Origin: Marinomonas sp. CT5
Lineage (GTDB): Bacteria; Pseudomonadota; Gammaproteobacteria; Pseudomonadales; Marinomonadaceae
Reading direction: 5' to 3'
Assembly (NCBI RefSeq): GCF_018336975.1
Contig: NZ_CP025572.1
Location: 2,304,055 to 2,368,054, forward strand
DNA: 64,000 bases
Part shown: positions 17,760 through 26,282 of the stretch, piece by piece
How positions within the stretch are numbered: position 1 is the first letter of the stretch
Layout of the letters: every line of letters starts with the position of its first letter
Translations under genes and position numbers: made by a program
The notes under the pieces: model-generated
Database searches by the model: none
What the model was told of the DNA's origin: nothing
The model's input: only the letters and a program-made list of their open reading frames with translations

Positions 17760-18440
17760 ATGTCAATTTGGGGACTTATCGCCAGTGCTAGTTTAGTTGT
17801 TCAGCTTGTTATGCTGACTCTACTGGCTGCTTCTGTGTTTTCATGGATAGTGATCTTTCAAAGAATACGAGTATTAAAAGAAGCCAAAAAAGTACGAACA
17901 GCCTTTGAAGAAAGCTTTTGGTCTGGAATTGATTTGAGCCAACTCTACCGTAAGCTAACACAGGAAGGTAGAAAGGTTGAAGGTATGGAGAATATCTTCA
18001 CAGCAGGTATCAAAGAATTTACTCGGCTTAGACAGAATCACAATGTGGATCCCGAAGCGATTATGGATGGCGTTCAAAGGGCCATGCGAGTTGCTTTGTA
18101 TCGTGAAGAAGAAAAACTAGATCAACATTTACCGTTTTTGGCAACAGTGGGATCTACAAGCCCTTATGTAGGTCTTTTTGGTACGGTTTGGGGGATTATG
18201 CATTCTTTTATAGGTCTCGCTGAAGTTCAGCAGGCAACACTGGCTACGGTTGCACCGGGTATTGCTGAAGCTTTGATTGCAACAGCAATTGGTTTGGCTG
18301 CGGCAATACCAGCTGTTATCGCTTATAACCGTTTTTCTTCTGCGGCTGAATCACTTGGTTCGAGTTATGAAAACTTTGCCGATGAATTTACCAGTATTCT
18401 TCATCGTAAGGTTCATGTGAGAGAGGGAGGGGCTGCATAG
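17760..18440 (+). CDS. tolQ: Tol-Pal system proton channel subunit TolQ
   Basis: This 226-residue inner-membrane protein of the ExbB/TolQ/MotA family forms the proton-driven motor with TolR and energises TolA. Three hydrophobic helices are visible: near the N-terminus (about 10-35), about 135-160 (PFLATVGSTSPYVGLFGTVWG) and about 165-190 (IAEALIATAIGLAAAIPAVIAY). The second and third hold the conserved Thr/Gly/Pro pattern. It is the first of four overlapping tol genes; its TAG overlaps the GTG of tolR. Length equals that of E. coli TolQ (230). Confidence 0.96.
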   Translation: MSIWGLIASASLVVQLVMLTLLAASVFSWIVIFQRIRVLKEAKKVRTAFEESFWSGIDLSQLYRKLTQEGRKVEGMENIFTAGIKEFTRLRQNHNVDPEAIMDGVQRAMRVALYREEEKLDQHLPFLATVGSTSPYVGLFGTVWGIMHSFIGLAEVQQATLATVAPGIAEALIATAIGLAAAIPAVIAYNRFSSAAESLGSSYENFADEFTSILHRKVHVREGGAA

Positions 18441-18868
18441 TGGCTCGCTCAAGAAGAAGAAATAAACGCCGCCCGATGGCTGAAATTAACGTCGTTCCTT
18501 ACATAGACGTTATGTTGGTTTTGTTGGTGATTTTTATGATTACTGCGCCTATGTTGACTCAAGGGGTTGATGTTGATTTACCAAATGCCAATGCGGCGCC
18601 AATACAAGATACAGAAAATGATGTTTTGATCGCATCGGTTGATTCTGACGGCAATTATTATTTAGATGTTGGTGGCAAGCAGGAATCAATTGCTTTATCA
18701 CAAATTCAAGATAGGGTGAGAAAGGTATTTAATCAAAACCCAAAGATGTCTGTGCTTGTAAGAGGGGATAAAAATGTATCTTACGGTGACGTTATTGGGC
18801 TCATGGTAACCCTGCAAGGGGCGGGTGTTCCTAATGTAGGTTTAGTGACTGAACCGGATAAAAATTAA
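18440..18868 (+). CDS. tolR: Tol-Pal system protein TolR
   Basis: This 142-residue protein has one transmembrane helix (about 22-42). It contains the proton-conducting aspartate in YIDVMLVLLVIFMI, and a periplasmic ExbD-like domain follows. It starts with GTG inside the tolQ stop (TAGTG) after a GGAGGGG site, and its TAA overlaps the tolA ATG. RSRRRNKRRPMAEINVVPYID is the typical basic cytoplasmic lead. Confidence 0.95.
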   Translation: MARSRRRNKRRPMAEINVVPYIDVMLVLLVIFMITAPMLTQGVDVDLPNANAAPIQDTENDVLIASVDSDGNYYLDVGGKQESIALSQIQDRVRKVFNQNPKMSVLVRGDKNVSYGDVIGLMVTLQGAGVPNVGLVTEPDKN

Positions 18869-19809
18869 TGAAGTGGTTGCGTAGTGACAGTTATAGTATC
18901 CCTACATTGCTAGCAATAGGCTTACATGCTTGCATTGTTATTGTAGGGTTAATTGCTATTGATTTTAGTGATGATGAAGCTCCAAAGCCAAAAAGGCCGC
19001 CAATAGTTAAGGCTACGGTGGTTGATATTTCTCAAACCGTGATAGGTAAACGTGAAGCACAAGAAAAAGCGGCAAAACAACAAGCCGCTCTGGCGGCTCA
19101 GAAGAAAAAAGAAGCCGAAATAAACAAAAAGAAAGAAGCTAAACGAAGAGCCTTAGAAGATAAAAAGAAAAAGCTAGCGAAAGCAAAACGTGAAAAAGCT
19201 GAAGCAGAAAAAAAAGAAAAGCTTCTACAGCAGAAAAAAGCGGAGCAACAACGGCTAGCTAAAGAAAAAGAATTAGCCAAAAAGCGCCTTGCTGAACAAG
19301 CAGAGAAAAAACGTCTTGAAGAAAAGGTGGCAAAAGAGAAGAAACGTAAAGAAGATGAGTTGGCACGTAAAGCAGAGGCTGAACGTTTAGCAGAGGAAGA
19401 ACGTAAGCATCAGGAAGAGGCTGCAAGACTTGCCGAGCAAAAAAAAGCTGAAGAAGCTGCGGCATTAGCCGCAGCAGAAGAAGCGAAAAAAAGAGCTGCA
19501 GAAGAAGCTCAAATGGTTCAATCTATTAGTGGTCTAATTAATGATAGGATTACAGCCGCTTGGACTAGGCCTCCTAATGCGCGTAATGGAATGAAAACGT
19601 ATTTACGAATTTATTTCTTACCAAATGGCGAAGTTAGGGATGTTGAAATAACTAAATCTAGTGGCGATGGTCTATTTGACCAAAAAGCCGTTGATGCTGT
19701 GTATAAAGTGGCGAAGATTGATGAATTATCAAAGATTGATTCCTATGTTTTTGAACGTAATTTTCGCCAAGTGGATTTGATTTTTAACCCGCAAGATTTG
19801 AGAAACTAA
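18868..19809 (+). CDS. tolA: Tol-Pal system protein TolA
   Basis: This 313-residue inner-membrane protein spans the periplasm and contacts TolB/Pal and colicins or phage. The order is a single membrane helix (about 14-33), then a very long Lys/Ala/Glu-rich helix (about 60-210) with biased base composition. A globular C-terminal domain follows (about 215-313), with [13 protein letters not shown] and the TonB-like [22 protein letters not shown] pattern. It overlaps tolR and tolB by one base each (TAATG). Open frames on the opposite strand inside the repeat region are artefacts of codon bias. Confidence 0.94.
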   Translation: MKWLRSDSYSIPTLLAIGLHACIVIVGLIAIDFSDDEAPKPKRPPIVKATVVDISQTVIGKREAQEKAAKQQAALAAQKKKEAEINKKKEAKRRALEDKKKKLAKAKREKAEAEKKEKLLQQKKAEQQRLAKEKELAKKRLAEQAEKKRLEEKVAKEKKRKEDELARKAEAERLAEEERKHQEEAARLAEQKKAEEAAALAAAEEAKKRAAEEAQMVQSISGLINDRITAAWTRPPNARNGMKTYLRIYFLPNGEVRDVEITKSSGDGLFDQKAVDAVYKVAKIDELSKIDSYVFERNFRQVDLIFNPQDLRN

Positions 19810-21107
19810 TGATGTATAAAAAATGGTTGAGTGTTTTATTCACTTGTTTATTATTTGTAAGTACAGCCAAAGCTCAATTAGTAATAGAAATAACAAGTGG
19901 TGCGGATCAATTACTCCCAATTGCTGTTGTGCCTTTTGGATATAATGGTGTTGATGCACTTCCAGAAGATATCGCTCAAATAGTACAAGATGATTTAGCA
20001 CGAAGTGGTTTATTTAAACCCGTGCCACGTTCAAATATGTTAAGTATGCCTTCAACGGAATCTGAAGTTTTTTATAGGGATTGGCGACTTCTTAAAAGTG
20101 ATTATGTTGTCATTGGTACTGTAAAAAAATTGCCAAACTCTCAATATAGAATTGGTTTTGAACTTTTGAATGTGCTTAGTCAAAAGCCTGTACAGAAGCA
20201 TAGTTCTATTGATGTAAGTTCTAGAAACTTTCGTGATGCAGCTCATTATATCAGTGACAAAATTTACGAGTTACTTACGGGTACAAAGGGCGCATTTAGT
20301 ACTAGAATATTATATGTTACTGCGGAAGGAGATAAACGAGCGCCATTATTTAAGCTGCAGGTGGCAGACGCTGATGGACATAGACCACAGGTCGTAGTTG
20401 AATCAAAAGAGCCAATCTTGTCTCCATCTTGGAGTATGGATGGAAGAAAAATTGCTTATGTTATGTTTAGAAATCGTAGGCCAAATATTTTCATACAAGA
20501 ATTGGCCACTGGTAAACGTCAACAGATTGCGCAATTTAGAGGTTTAAATGGTGCTCCAGCGTGGTCTCCTGATGGCAAAAAGTTAGCTTTAGTTTTATCT
20601 AAAGATAATAATCCTGAGATTTATACTTTGGATATCGCGACACAGAAATTAGAGCGTATGACGAATCATTATGCTATCGATACGGAACCAAGCTGGGAGC
20701 CAGACGGAAAAGGAATAGTGTTTACATCTGATCGCGGTGGTAATCCACAAATATATCGATTAGATGTAAAAAGTAAGCGAGTGGAAAGGGTGACTTTTGA
20801 AGGTGAACTGAATACTAGAGCGAGAATGACTCCTGATGGACGTTATCTTGTCACAGTTCAAAAGAACGACGGTAACTATCATATTGCTTTGCAAGATATG
20901 AAAACAGGCCGTGTTCAAATCCTTACAGAGACATACTTAGACGAATCGCCAAGTATTGCGCCAAATGGTAGCATGGTTATGTATGCCACAACCTATCGTG
21001 GGAAGGGTATACTAGCTGTAGTATCCGTTGATGGCCTTGTTAAATACAAGTTACCATCAGCAGACGGAGATGTACGTGAACCATCTTGGTCCCCGTATTT
21101 CAAATAA
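19809..21107 (+). CDS. tolB: Tol-Pal system beta-propeller protein TolB
   Basis: This 432-residue periplasmic protein binds Pal and TolA during outer-membrane constriction. A Sec signal peptide is visible ([21 protein letters not shown], cleavage after about 22). It is followed by an alpha/beta domain and a six-bladed propeller whose blades carry repeated [26 protein letters not shown] and [18 protein letters not shown] segments. The start overlaps the tolA stop; a second ATG follows immediately. It precedes pal by 19 bases. Confidence 0.97.
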   Translation: MMYKKWLSVLFTCLLFVSTAKAQLVIEITSGADQLLPIAVVPFGYNGVDALPEDIAQIVQDDLARSGLFKPVPRSNMLSMPSTESEVFYRDWRLLKSDYVVIGTVKKLPNSQYRIGFELLNVLSQKPVQKHSSIDVSSRNFRDAAHYISDKIYELLTGTKGAFSTRILYVTAEGDKRAPLFKLQVADADGHRPQVVVESKEPILSPSWSMDGRKIAYVMFRNRRPNIFIQELATGKRQQIAQFRGLNGAPAWSPDGKKLALVLSKDNNPEIYTLDIATQKLERMTNHYAIDTEPSWEPDGKGIVFTSDRGGNPQIYRLDVKSKRVERVTFEGELNTRARMTPDGRYLVTVQKNDGNYHIALQDMKTGRVQILTETYLDESPSIAPNGSMVMYATTYRGKGILAVVSVDGLVKYKLPSADGDVREPSWSPYFK

Positions 21108-21126
21108 ATACATTGAGGAGTGAATA

Positions 21127-21705
21127 ATGAGTGTAAACAAATTAGGAAAGTTTGCTGTAATAGGATTGTCTGCAGCTTGGATTGCTGGTTGTAGTACTAC
21201 GGCTACTGAAACAGATACATCAACTGTAGCTGAAGATGCAAATTCAACTGAACAAGCAAATGATACAGCTGATAATACCGATCAGTCCTTTGGTGCAGGT
21301 GAAGACGGAGCATTGACAAGTGTTATTGTTGAAGAAACTGTAGCTGTTGACGATTCTAATATGGATATGTTGGCGGGCGTTGAAACAGTTTTTTACTTTG
21401 ATTTTGATAAATCAATCGTACGTCCAGAGTCTCGTGAAGCTCTAGCTAAGCATGCTGAGTACTTAATTTCTCACCCTGATGCTCGTGTTGTCCTTGAAGG
21501 TCATGCTGATGAGCGTGGTACTCGTGAATACAACATGGCTCTAGGTGAACGTCGAGCTAAAGCGATAGCTCGTTACTTAACTATTCAGGGTGTTGCGCCT
21601 TCTCAAATTGAGACCGTAAGTTTTGGCGAAGAAGTTCCTGTTGCCTTCGGCCATGACAGCGAAGCTTGGCAGTTAAACCGTCGAGTAGAAGTTCGTTACG
21701 AATAA
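21127..21705 (+). CDS. pal: Peptidoglycan-associated lipoprotein Pal
   Basis: This 192-residue outer-membrane lipoprotein anchors the envelope to peptidoglycan. The N-terminus has a lipoprotein signal with lipobox IAGC (Cys22). A linker rich in Thr, Glu and Asp follows (about 23-80). An OmpA-like domain (about 85-192) carries YFDFDKSIVRPES, GHADERGTREYN and the NRRVEV tail, which bind diaminopimelate. The linker is more acidic and longer than in E. coli (173 residues). A strong GAGGAG ribosome site precedes the ATG, fitting high expression. The stop overlaps the start of cpoB. Confidence 0.97.
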   Translation: MSVNKLGKFAVIGLSAAWIAGCSTTATETDTSTVAEDANSTEQANDTADNTDQSFGAGEDGALTSVIVEETVAVDDSNMDMLAGVETVFYFDFDKSIVRPESREALAKHAEYLISHPDARVVLEGHADERGTREYNMALGERRAKAIARYLTIQGVAPSQIETVSFGEEVPVAFGHDSEAWQLNRRVEVRYE

Positions 21706-22505
21706 TGATCGCTAAAAAAAGTAAAGTTCGCTCTTTTGCTATGGCGCTGTGTTTCACAGCGCCATTTGCAATAGCTGAGGCGCCACAGGCTGGGGCTGGT
21801 TTAGGTCTTTCACCAAGTGCTGCTGCTGACCTACTTTTCCAATTAGAAACACTGCAACAGGAGGTTCAAAGCCTTCGTGGACAACTGGAAGAACAAGGTC
21901 ATCAACTTAAATTAATGAAAGAAAATCAGAGAGATAGGTATATTGATTTAGATAAGCGCATCTCTTTGCTCATGTCTACTACGGTTCAGCAAAGTCAATC
22001 TTCACCAGTAACAGCGCAAGTTGCTCAGCCATCTACTGGTTCGGATAATAGTGCTGTTAACAAAGATCCTGATGTTAAAAAAAGTTTTTCTGTTTCACCT
22101 TTAGCTCCTGTTGAACTGAAACAGCCCTCTGAATTATCTCAACAAGCTTATGATAACGCTTACAATTTGATTAGGCAGAGAAAATTTGATGAGGCTGAAG
22201 TAGCATTTACAAAGTTTGTAAAAGATTATCCAAGTAATACTTTAACTGGAAATGGCTATTATTGGTTAGGAGAAGTGAAATTAGTTCAGGGGAAATCTCA
22301 ACAAGCAATTGACTCCTTTTTGACTGTTATTAATGATTTTCCTGGTCACAGCAAGGAGCAAGATGCTTTGTATAAACTTGGAATTGTCAGTGATCAAGTT
22401 GGCGATTCCGCAAAAGCAAAATCCTATTTGCAAGATGTCATTCGACGTTTTCCAAATAGTAAAGCAGCCAAACTAGCGGCAGGGTATCTAAGTAAAATTA
22501 AATAA
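21705..22505 (+). CDS. cpoB: Cell division coordinator CpoB (YbgF)
   Basis: This 266-residue periplasmic TPR protein links Tol-Pal to PBP1B during division. A signal peptide is visible (about 1-26, cleavage near FAIAEA). A trimerising coiled coil follows (about 45-90, LLFQLETLQQEVQSLRGQ) and then a Ser/Pro-rich linker. Three TPR-like repeats lie from about residue 145 (AYDNAYNLIRQRKFDEAEVAF, GYYWLGEVK, DALYKLGIV). I use the ATG at 21705, which overlaps the pal stop as TAATG like the other junctions of this operon. A longer frame starting at 21666 would overlap pal and delay the signal peptide. Confidence 0.94.
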   Translation: MIAKKSKVRSFAMALCFTAPFAIAEAPQAGAGLGLSPSAAADLLFQLETLQQEVQSLRGQLEEQGHQLKLMKENQRDRYIDLDKRISLLMSTTVQQSQSSPVTAQVAQPSTGSDNSAVNKDPDVKKSFSVSPLAPVELKQPSELSQQAYDNAYNLIRQRKFDEAEVAFTKFVKDYPSNTLTGNGYYWLGEVKLVQGKSQQAIDSFLTVINDFPGHSKEQDALYKLGIVSDQVGDSAKAKSYLQDVIRRFPNSKAAKLAAGYLSKIK

Positions 22506-22506
22506 C

Positions 22507-22534
22507 TTGCAATCCTCGGCGGGCTCTGTATTAT
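22507..22534 (+). promoter_or_regulatory. Promoter of the tRNA-Lys pair
   Basis: TTGCAA (22507-22512) and TATTAT (22529-22534) are spaced 16 bases apart. A GC-rich stretch (CGCATCCCG) follows before the tRNA, the discriminator type of stringently controlled stable-RNA promoters. Confidence 0.6.
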
Positions 22535-22546
22535 ACGCATCCCGTT

Positions 22547-22622
22547 GGGTCGTTAGCTCAGTTGGTAGAGCAGTTGACTTTTAATCAATTGGTCACTGGT
22601 TCGAATCCAGTACGACCCACCA
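22547..22622 (+). tRNA. tRNA-Lys (anticodon TTT), copy 1
   Basis: The 76-nt cloverleaf has acceptor GGGTCGT / ACGACCC, D-arm AGCTCAGTTGGTAGAGC, anticodon loop CTTTTAA and T-arm with GGTTCGAATCC. CCA is encoded. It closely matches E. coli tRNA-Lys. Confidence 0.98.
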
Positions 22623-22648
22623 ACTTTTATTTTCCTTTTGTGATTTTT

Positions 22649-22724
22649 GGGTCGTTAGCTCAGTTGGTAGAGCAGTTGACTTTTAATCAATTGGTCACTG
22701 GTTCGAATCCAGTACGACCCACCA
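22649..22724 (+). tRNA. tRNA-Lys (anticodon TTT), copy 2
   Basis: Identical over all 76 bases to copy 1 and separated from it by 26 bases; almost certainly on the same transcript. nadA starts 43 bases downstream. Confidence 0.98.
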
Positions 22725-22767
22725 AAAAAACACTCATTCCGCTCCCAGTTTCTTAAGGGGTAATGAT

Positions 22768-23814
22768 ATGTCTGAACTTTCCAATAAAGTAGCACTTCGT
22801 CAGACGGTCCAAAAATATTTGTCAGAAGCCGAAAAAAGCCTCGAAACAAAAAACATTGATAACGACCAAATTCGTGCTGAGATAAAATCTTTGCTTAAAC
22901 AGAAAAATGCTGTTTTGGTGGCTCATTATTATACTGATGATGCTATCCAAGAGCTGGCAGAAGAGACGGGAGGTGTCATAGCCGACTCTTTAGAAATGGC
23001 TCGCTTTGGTGCAAATCATGAGGCAGATACACTGATTGTTGCCGGTGTTAAATTCATGGGAGAGACAGCAAAAATACTCAGCCCAGAAAAAACAATTTTA
23101 ATGCCAACATTAGAAGCAACTTGTTCATTAGATATCGGCTGTCCAATCGAAGAATTTTCTGATTTTTGTGACCAGTACCCAGACCGGAAAGTGGTTGTGT
23201 ATGCCAATACCTCTGCCGCCGTTAAAGCTCGTGCTGATTGGGTTGTAACTTCAAGTATTGCTTTAAAAGTTGTTGAGCATCTTGTTGATCAAGGTGAAAA
23301 AATCATCTGGGCCCCAGACCAACATTTAGGTGGATATATTCAAAAAGAAACAGGGGCTGATATGATTCTTTGGGATGGTGCTTGCATCGTTCATGAGGAA
23401 TTCAAGGCGAAAGGAATTTTGGATTTAAAAGCAGTTTACCCTGACGCTGCAGTTTTAGTTCATCCTGAATCTCCTGAGTCTGTCGTTGAGGTTGCAGATG
23501 TTGTTGGTTCAACCTCTCAATTGCTTAATGCCTCAAAGGCTATGCCTAATGATACTTTTATCGTTGCTACAGATAGGGGTATATTCTATAAAATGAGGCA
23601 AGCTTCCCCAGATAAACGCTTTATAGAAGCCCCGACCGCTGGCTCTGGCGCGAACTGCAGAAGTTGCGCTCATTGTCCTTGGATGGCGCTAAATAGCCTA
23701 GAAGCACTTCGCGATTCACTTAAAGATAATCTTGGTGAAATATTCGTTCCAGAAGAGACAAGAGTAAAAGCACTCATACCACTTCAAAGAATGTTGAATT
23801 TTCAGGCCAGCTAA
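22768..23814 (+). CDS. nadA: Quinolinate synthase NadA
   Basis: This 348-residue [4Fe-4S] enzyme condenses iminoaspartate and dihydroxyacetone phosphate to quinolinate, early in NAD synthesis. The three pseudo-repeat domains are recognisable ([14 protein letters not shown] about 51-64). Cluster cysteines fit C119 (TCSLDIGC), about C206 ([10 protein letters not shown]) and C297 ([13 protein letters not shown]). A GGGG-containing ribosome site lies just before the ATG. No nadB or nadC is adjacent. It may be read through from the upstream tRNA operon. Confidence 0.97.
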   Translation: MSELSNKVALRQTVQKYLSEAEKSLETKNIDNDQIRAEIKSLLKQKNAVLVAHYYTDDAIQELAEETGGVIADSLEMARFGANHEADTLIVAGVKFMGETAKILSPEKTILMPTLEATCSLDIGCPIEEFSDFCDQYPDRKVVVYANTSAAVKARADWVVTSSIALKVVEHLVDQGEKIIWAPDQHLGGYIQKETGADMILWDGACIVHEEFKAKGILDLKAVYPDAAVLVHPESPESVVEVADVVGSTSQLLNASKAMPNDTFIVATDRGIFYKMRQASPDKRFIEAPTAGSGANCRSCAHCPWMALNSLEALRDSLKDNLGEIFVPEETRVKALIPLQRMLNFQAS

Positions 23815-23841
23815 TCTTATCAATTTATAATATGCATTGAG

Positions 23842-23874
23842 TAGGGACGCAGGATTAATTTCCTAGCGTCCCTA
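23842..23874. repeat. Inverted repeat across the end of the coiled-coil gene
   Basis: TAGGGACGC (23842-23850) pairs with GCGTCCCTA (23866-23874), a 9-bp stem with a 15-base loop between nadA and the convergent gene. The stop codon of the minus-strand gene lies in the loop. It lacks a clear T-run, so a terminator role is uncertain. Confidence 0.45.
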
Positions 23875-25369
23875 AATATTTCATTTCTAAATCAGAATAT
23901 GCCAACTGTAAGCGGTCGCATTCAAGGCTTTTTCTATTAAAGATACTTTTAAGCTCTTGATAATCTCGATTTGACACAATGGAAGCAACTTTATCTTTTA
24001 GTTCTGTTGTCTCTTGGACTAACTGCCTATTTTTCTCTCTCTGCTCTTGGAGAGGTTTAGAAGTCTTTAAAGAAAGAGGGTTAGTTTCACTGATTAGTGC
24101 ATTAACTTTTTCTTTTAATTGTTGATTTGTTTCCTCTGCGGTATCTAGCTCTTGAACTAACAAGGTTACACAAGTTTCGGATTCTAGTAATAATCGCTCA
24201 AGCATTTTGCTGTCTTTTTCTTGTTCAACCAAACTATCAGAGTGAGGTGTATTTTCTAAGGCATTACTTAAACCATCACGGTAGGAAACTAAAGTTTCTT
24301 TTTTATTGGCATGTAAGGTTTCAAGATTGCCAATTGCCGTCTGGTTGTTTTTATTTAATTGCTTTTCGAGTTCAACCAATTTAGCATCTTTTTCACTAAT
24401 ATTTTGTCTTAATGTGGCAATAGAAAGGTTTGAAGTCTCCAGCTCCTGCTCCAATTGTATGATTAGGGATTGTGTTTCTTTTGACATTCGTTCCATCTTA
24501 CTTATGGCTACTTTTTGTGCTTCGAGTGTATTTTGAGGATTCGGAAGACTGTTGTTTCTTTCGATTTCAATTTTTAATTGCTCAATTACCATTTTTTGTC
24601 GTTCAGCGAGACTATTTAGGCTGGAAACTTGTTTGAAGCTGGTCGTCCTAGTTTGTTTCAATTGCACCTGGTGAGTTGGAGCATGTAGGCTTAGTTTTTG
24701 TAATTCATCTGGTTTGTTTGTTTGATGCTCTTCTAGTAATTGAATTTTTTTACGTAAATGATCAATTTCTGTTTCTAGGCGTTTTTGCTCGATTTTTTTC
24801 TGGTCTAATTGTCTTACTCTCTTTGTTGCTCGGTCTATATTTTTACGTAAATCATCATTTAATAAAGTTTGATTTTTTAATAAAGACTCTTTGGTAATGA
24901 GAATTTCTGCGGTTTGTAAAAACTCTTTTTCCATTTCTTTTAGGCTTTGTTGAAGCTCTTCGGTATTTGTTGTTTGTAATTTTGGAGCGGATAATGCATA
25001 GATAAGACTGGATAAAAACCTATTGAGAATTGGTCTTGGCTGGTCACTGGCTTGATTGAGAAGAATTGCTCTTTCGGCCCTAAGAATAGTTCCCCAGATT
25101 TTCAATTGATTAACTTTATAAGGTTCAGTTGTCCTAGGTGTGATCGAGTTGGCTGCAAAATTAATTTGCAGATCTAGATAATGTGCAAGTCTTTTAAATG
25201 CGTGAGTTTCATTATTCGTTGCAGCCAAATTGGCTGATTTTTTATCAATATTTGAATTTTTTGCTTTTAGTCTTTTGGAAAGAGATCGACTAAGCCACCA
25301 GACAATTAGGTTGCCACACAAAAGAAGGGTGCTTGCTTCAAGTAAAGTCCAAATCATCCACTTTGACAT
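23855..25369 (-). CDS. Membrane-anchored long coiled-coil protein, function unknown
   Basis: This 504-residue protein is not recognised. Residues about 6-26 form a single N-terminal transmembrane helix (WTLLEASTLLLCGNLIVWWL). The rest is almost entirely charged coiled coil rich in Gln, Lys, Glu and Leu, with heptads from about 100 to the end (for example LETEIDHLRKKIQLLEEH). With the N-terminus outside, the coiled coil would be cytoplasmic. This layout resembles membrane-tethered scaffolds, but no named family could be assigned. The start at 25369 follows GGAG; a longer TTG-initiated frame (25393) is less likely. It is divergent from the nitroreductase gene. Confidence 0.75.
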   Translation of the reverse strand: MSKWMIWTLLEASTLLLCGNLIVWWLSRSLSKRLKAKNSNIDKKSANLAATNNETHAFKRLAHYLDLQINFAANSITPRTTEPYKVNQLKIWGTILRAERAILLNQASDQPRPILNRFLSSLIYALSAPKLQTTNTEELQQSLKEMEKEFLQTAEILITKESLLKNQTLLNDDLRKNIDRATKRVRQLDQKKIEQKRLETEIDHLRKKIQLLEEHQTNKPDELQKLSLHAPTHQVQLKQTRTTSFKQVSSLNSLAERQKMVIEQLKIEIERNNSLPNPQNTLEAQKVAISKMERMSKETQSLIIQLEQELETSNLSIATLRQNISEKDAKLVELEKQLNKNNQTAIGNLETLHANKKETLVSYRDGLSNALENTPHSDSLVEQEKDSKMLERLLLESETCVTLLVQELDTAEETNQQLKEKVNALISETNPLSLKTSKPLQEQREKNRQLVQETTELKDKVASIVSNRDYQELKSIFNRKSLECDRLQLAYSDLEMKYLGTLGN

Positions 25370-25479
25370 AGAAACTCCAAAATCATATACCAATGGATTT
25401 GATATCGATTATCATCTAACATGAAAATATATTTTGTACTTATCACTTTAATCGTAATATTAGTGGATTAACATATTAT

Positions 25480-26046
25480 ATGAGTAAAGAAATTATAGAC
25501 TTTATGCGTAATCGTGTATCAGAGCCAACGCTTATTGCTCCTTCTCCCAGTGAAAGTGAATGGTTATCTATTCTTAATGCCGCAAGTCGAGCACCAGATC
25601 ATGGTAATTTAAAGCCATGGCGGTTCCGTATATATGAAGGAGAAGGCCGTTCTAAACTTGGGCAAATTTATTGGCAGCATGCTTTATCGGAATTAGATTC
25701 TATGCCCGCAGAAAAGGAAGAGGCTTTTGTAAAAAAAGCCTACAGAGCGCCTGCTATTTTATTGGTTTATGCTCATATACAAGAACACCCTAAAGTTCCA
25801 CCTATCGAACAGATTATGGCGGCTTCTGCAGCGGCTCAACAAGCGATATTAGGGCTCAATTCGCTTGGCTATGGCGCGATGTGGCGGAGTGGTCCAGCTT
25901 GTTTCACTCAAAAGACAAAAACACTATTAGGCTTAGAGTCAAATGATCAGATCGTTGGACTTATTTATACAGGAAAATCTGTTGATAAGAAGCAGCCCTT
26001 GATCGAAGTTGAATTAGAAAGTCGTTTAAAATGGGTAAGAGATTAA
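25480..26046 (+). CDS. Nitroreductase family protein, YdjA-like
   Basis: This 188-residue FMN-dependent oxidoreductase has the nitroreductase fold. ASRAPDHGNLKPWRF (about 34-48) is the FMN-phosphate segment of the small YdjA subgroup, and LNSLGYGAMWRSGP (about 125-138) and LIYTGKS also match. Members use NAD(P)H to reduce nitro compounds or quinones; the natural substrate is unknown. The ribosome site is weak. It stands alone, with tRNA-Ser downstream. Confidence 0.88.
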   Translation: MSKEIIDFMRNRVSEPTLIAPSPSESEWLSILNAASRAPDHGNLKPWRFRIYEGEGRSKLGQIYWQHALSELDSMPAEKEEAFVKKAYRAPAILLVYAHIQEHPKVPPIEQIMAASAAAQQAILGLNSLGYGAMWRSGPACFTQKTKTLLGLESNDQIVGLIYTGKSVDKKQPLIEVELESRLKWVRD

Positions 26047-26073
26047 TTTTTAAGGTTTATTTAATAAAACTTG

Positions 26074-26102
26074 TTGCAATCTCTTTGAGGCATCACTAAA
26101 AT
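26074..26102 (+). promoter_or_regulatory. Promoter of tRNA-Ser
   Basis: TTGCAA (26074-26079) and TAAAAT (26097-26102) are spaced 17 bases apart, with a GC-rich discriminator ACGCGC, about 31 bases before the mature tRNA. Confidence 0.6.
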
Positions 26103-26132
26103 ACGCGCACAAATTACGCAGAGCGTAAGTAT

Positions 26133-26220
26133 GGTGAGCTGTCCGAGTGGCCGAAGGAGCACGCCTGGAAAGCGTGTATGTCGAAAGGCATCAAGAGTTC
26201 GAATCTCTTGCTCACCGCCA
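26133..26220 (+). tRNA. tRNA-Ser (anticodon GGA)
   Basis: This 88-nt class II tRNA has acceptor GGTGAGC / GCTCACC, anticodon loop CTGGAAA, a long variable arm (TGTCGAAAGGCA) and T-arm GAGTTCGAATCTC. CCA is encoded. It closely resembles E. coli tRNA-Ser(GGA). Confidence 0.97.
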
Positions 26221-26228
26221 TTTTTCTT

Positions 26229-26258
26229 AAAAAAGACATCAAATGATGTCTTTTTTTT
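26229..26258. terminator. Bidirectional terminator after tRNA-Ser
   Basis: GACATCA / TGATGTC stem (26235-26241 with 26244-26250) with A-run before and eight T after. It also lies just past the stop of the convergent PhoD-like gene. Confidence 0.88.
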
Positions 26259-26282
26259 GCCCCGAATTTTTAAACTTGGTTT

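Noticed and set aside
19098..19465. Minus-strand frames rich in Phe and Ser inside tolA
   Set aside because: They mirror the Lys/Ala/Glu-rich repeat of TolA and have no ribosome site or family resemblance.
22547..22724. tRNA pair as an integration site for a genomic island
   Set aside because: Both copies are complete, identical and followed by the housekeeping gene nadA. There is no integrase or tRNA fragment nearby.
22562..22756. Plus-strand frame running through both tRNA-Lys genes
   Set aside because: It is a translation of tRNA sequence and its duplicate; the repeated peptide reflects the tRNA repeat.
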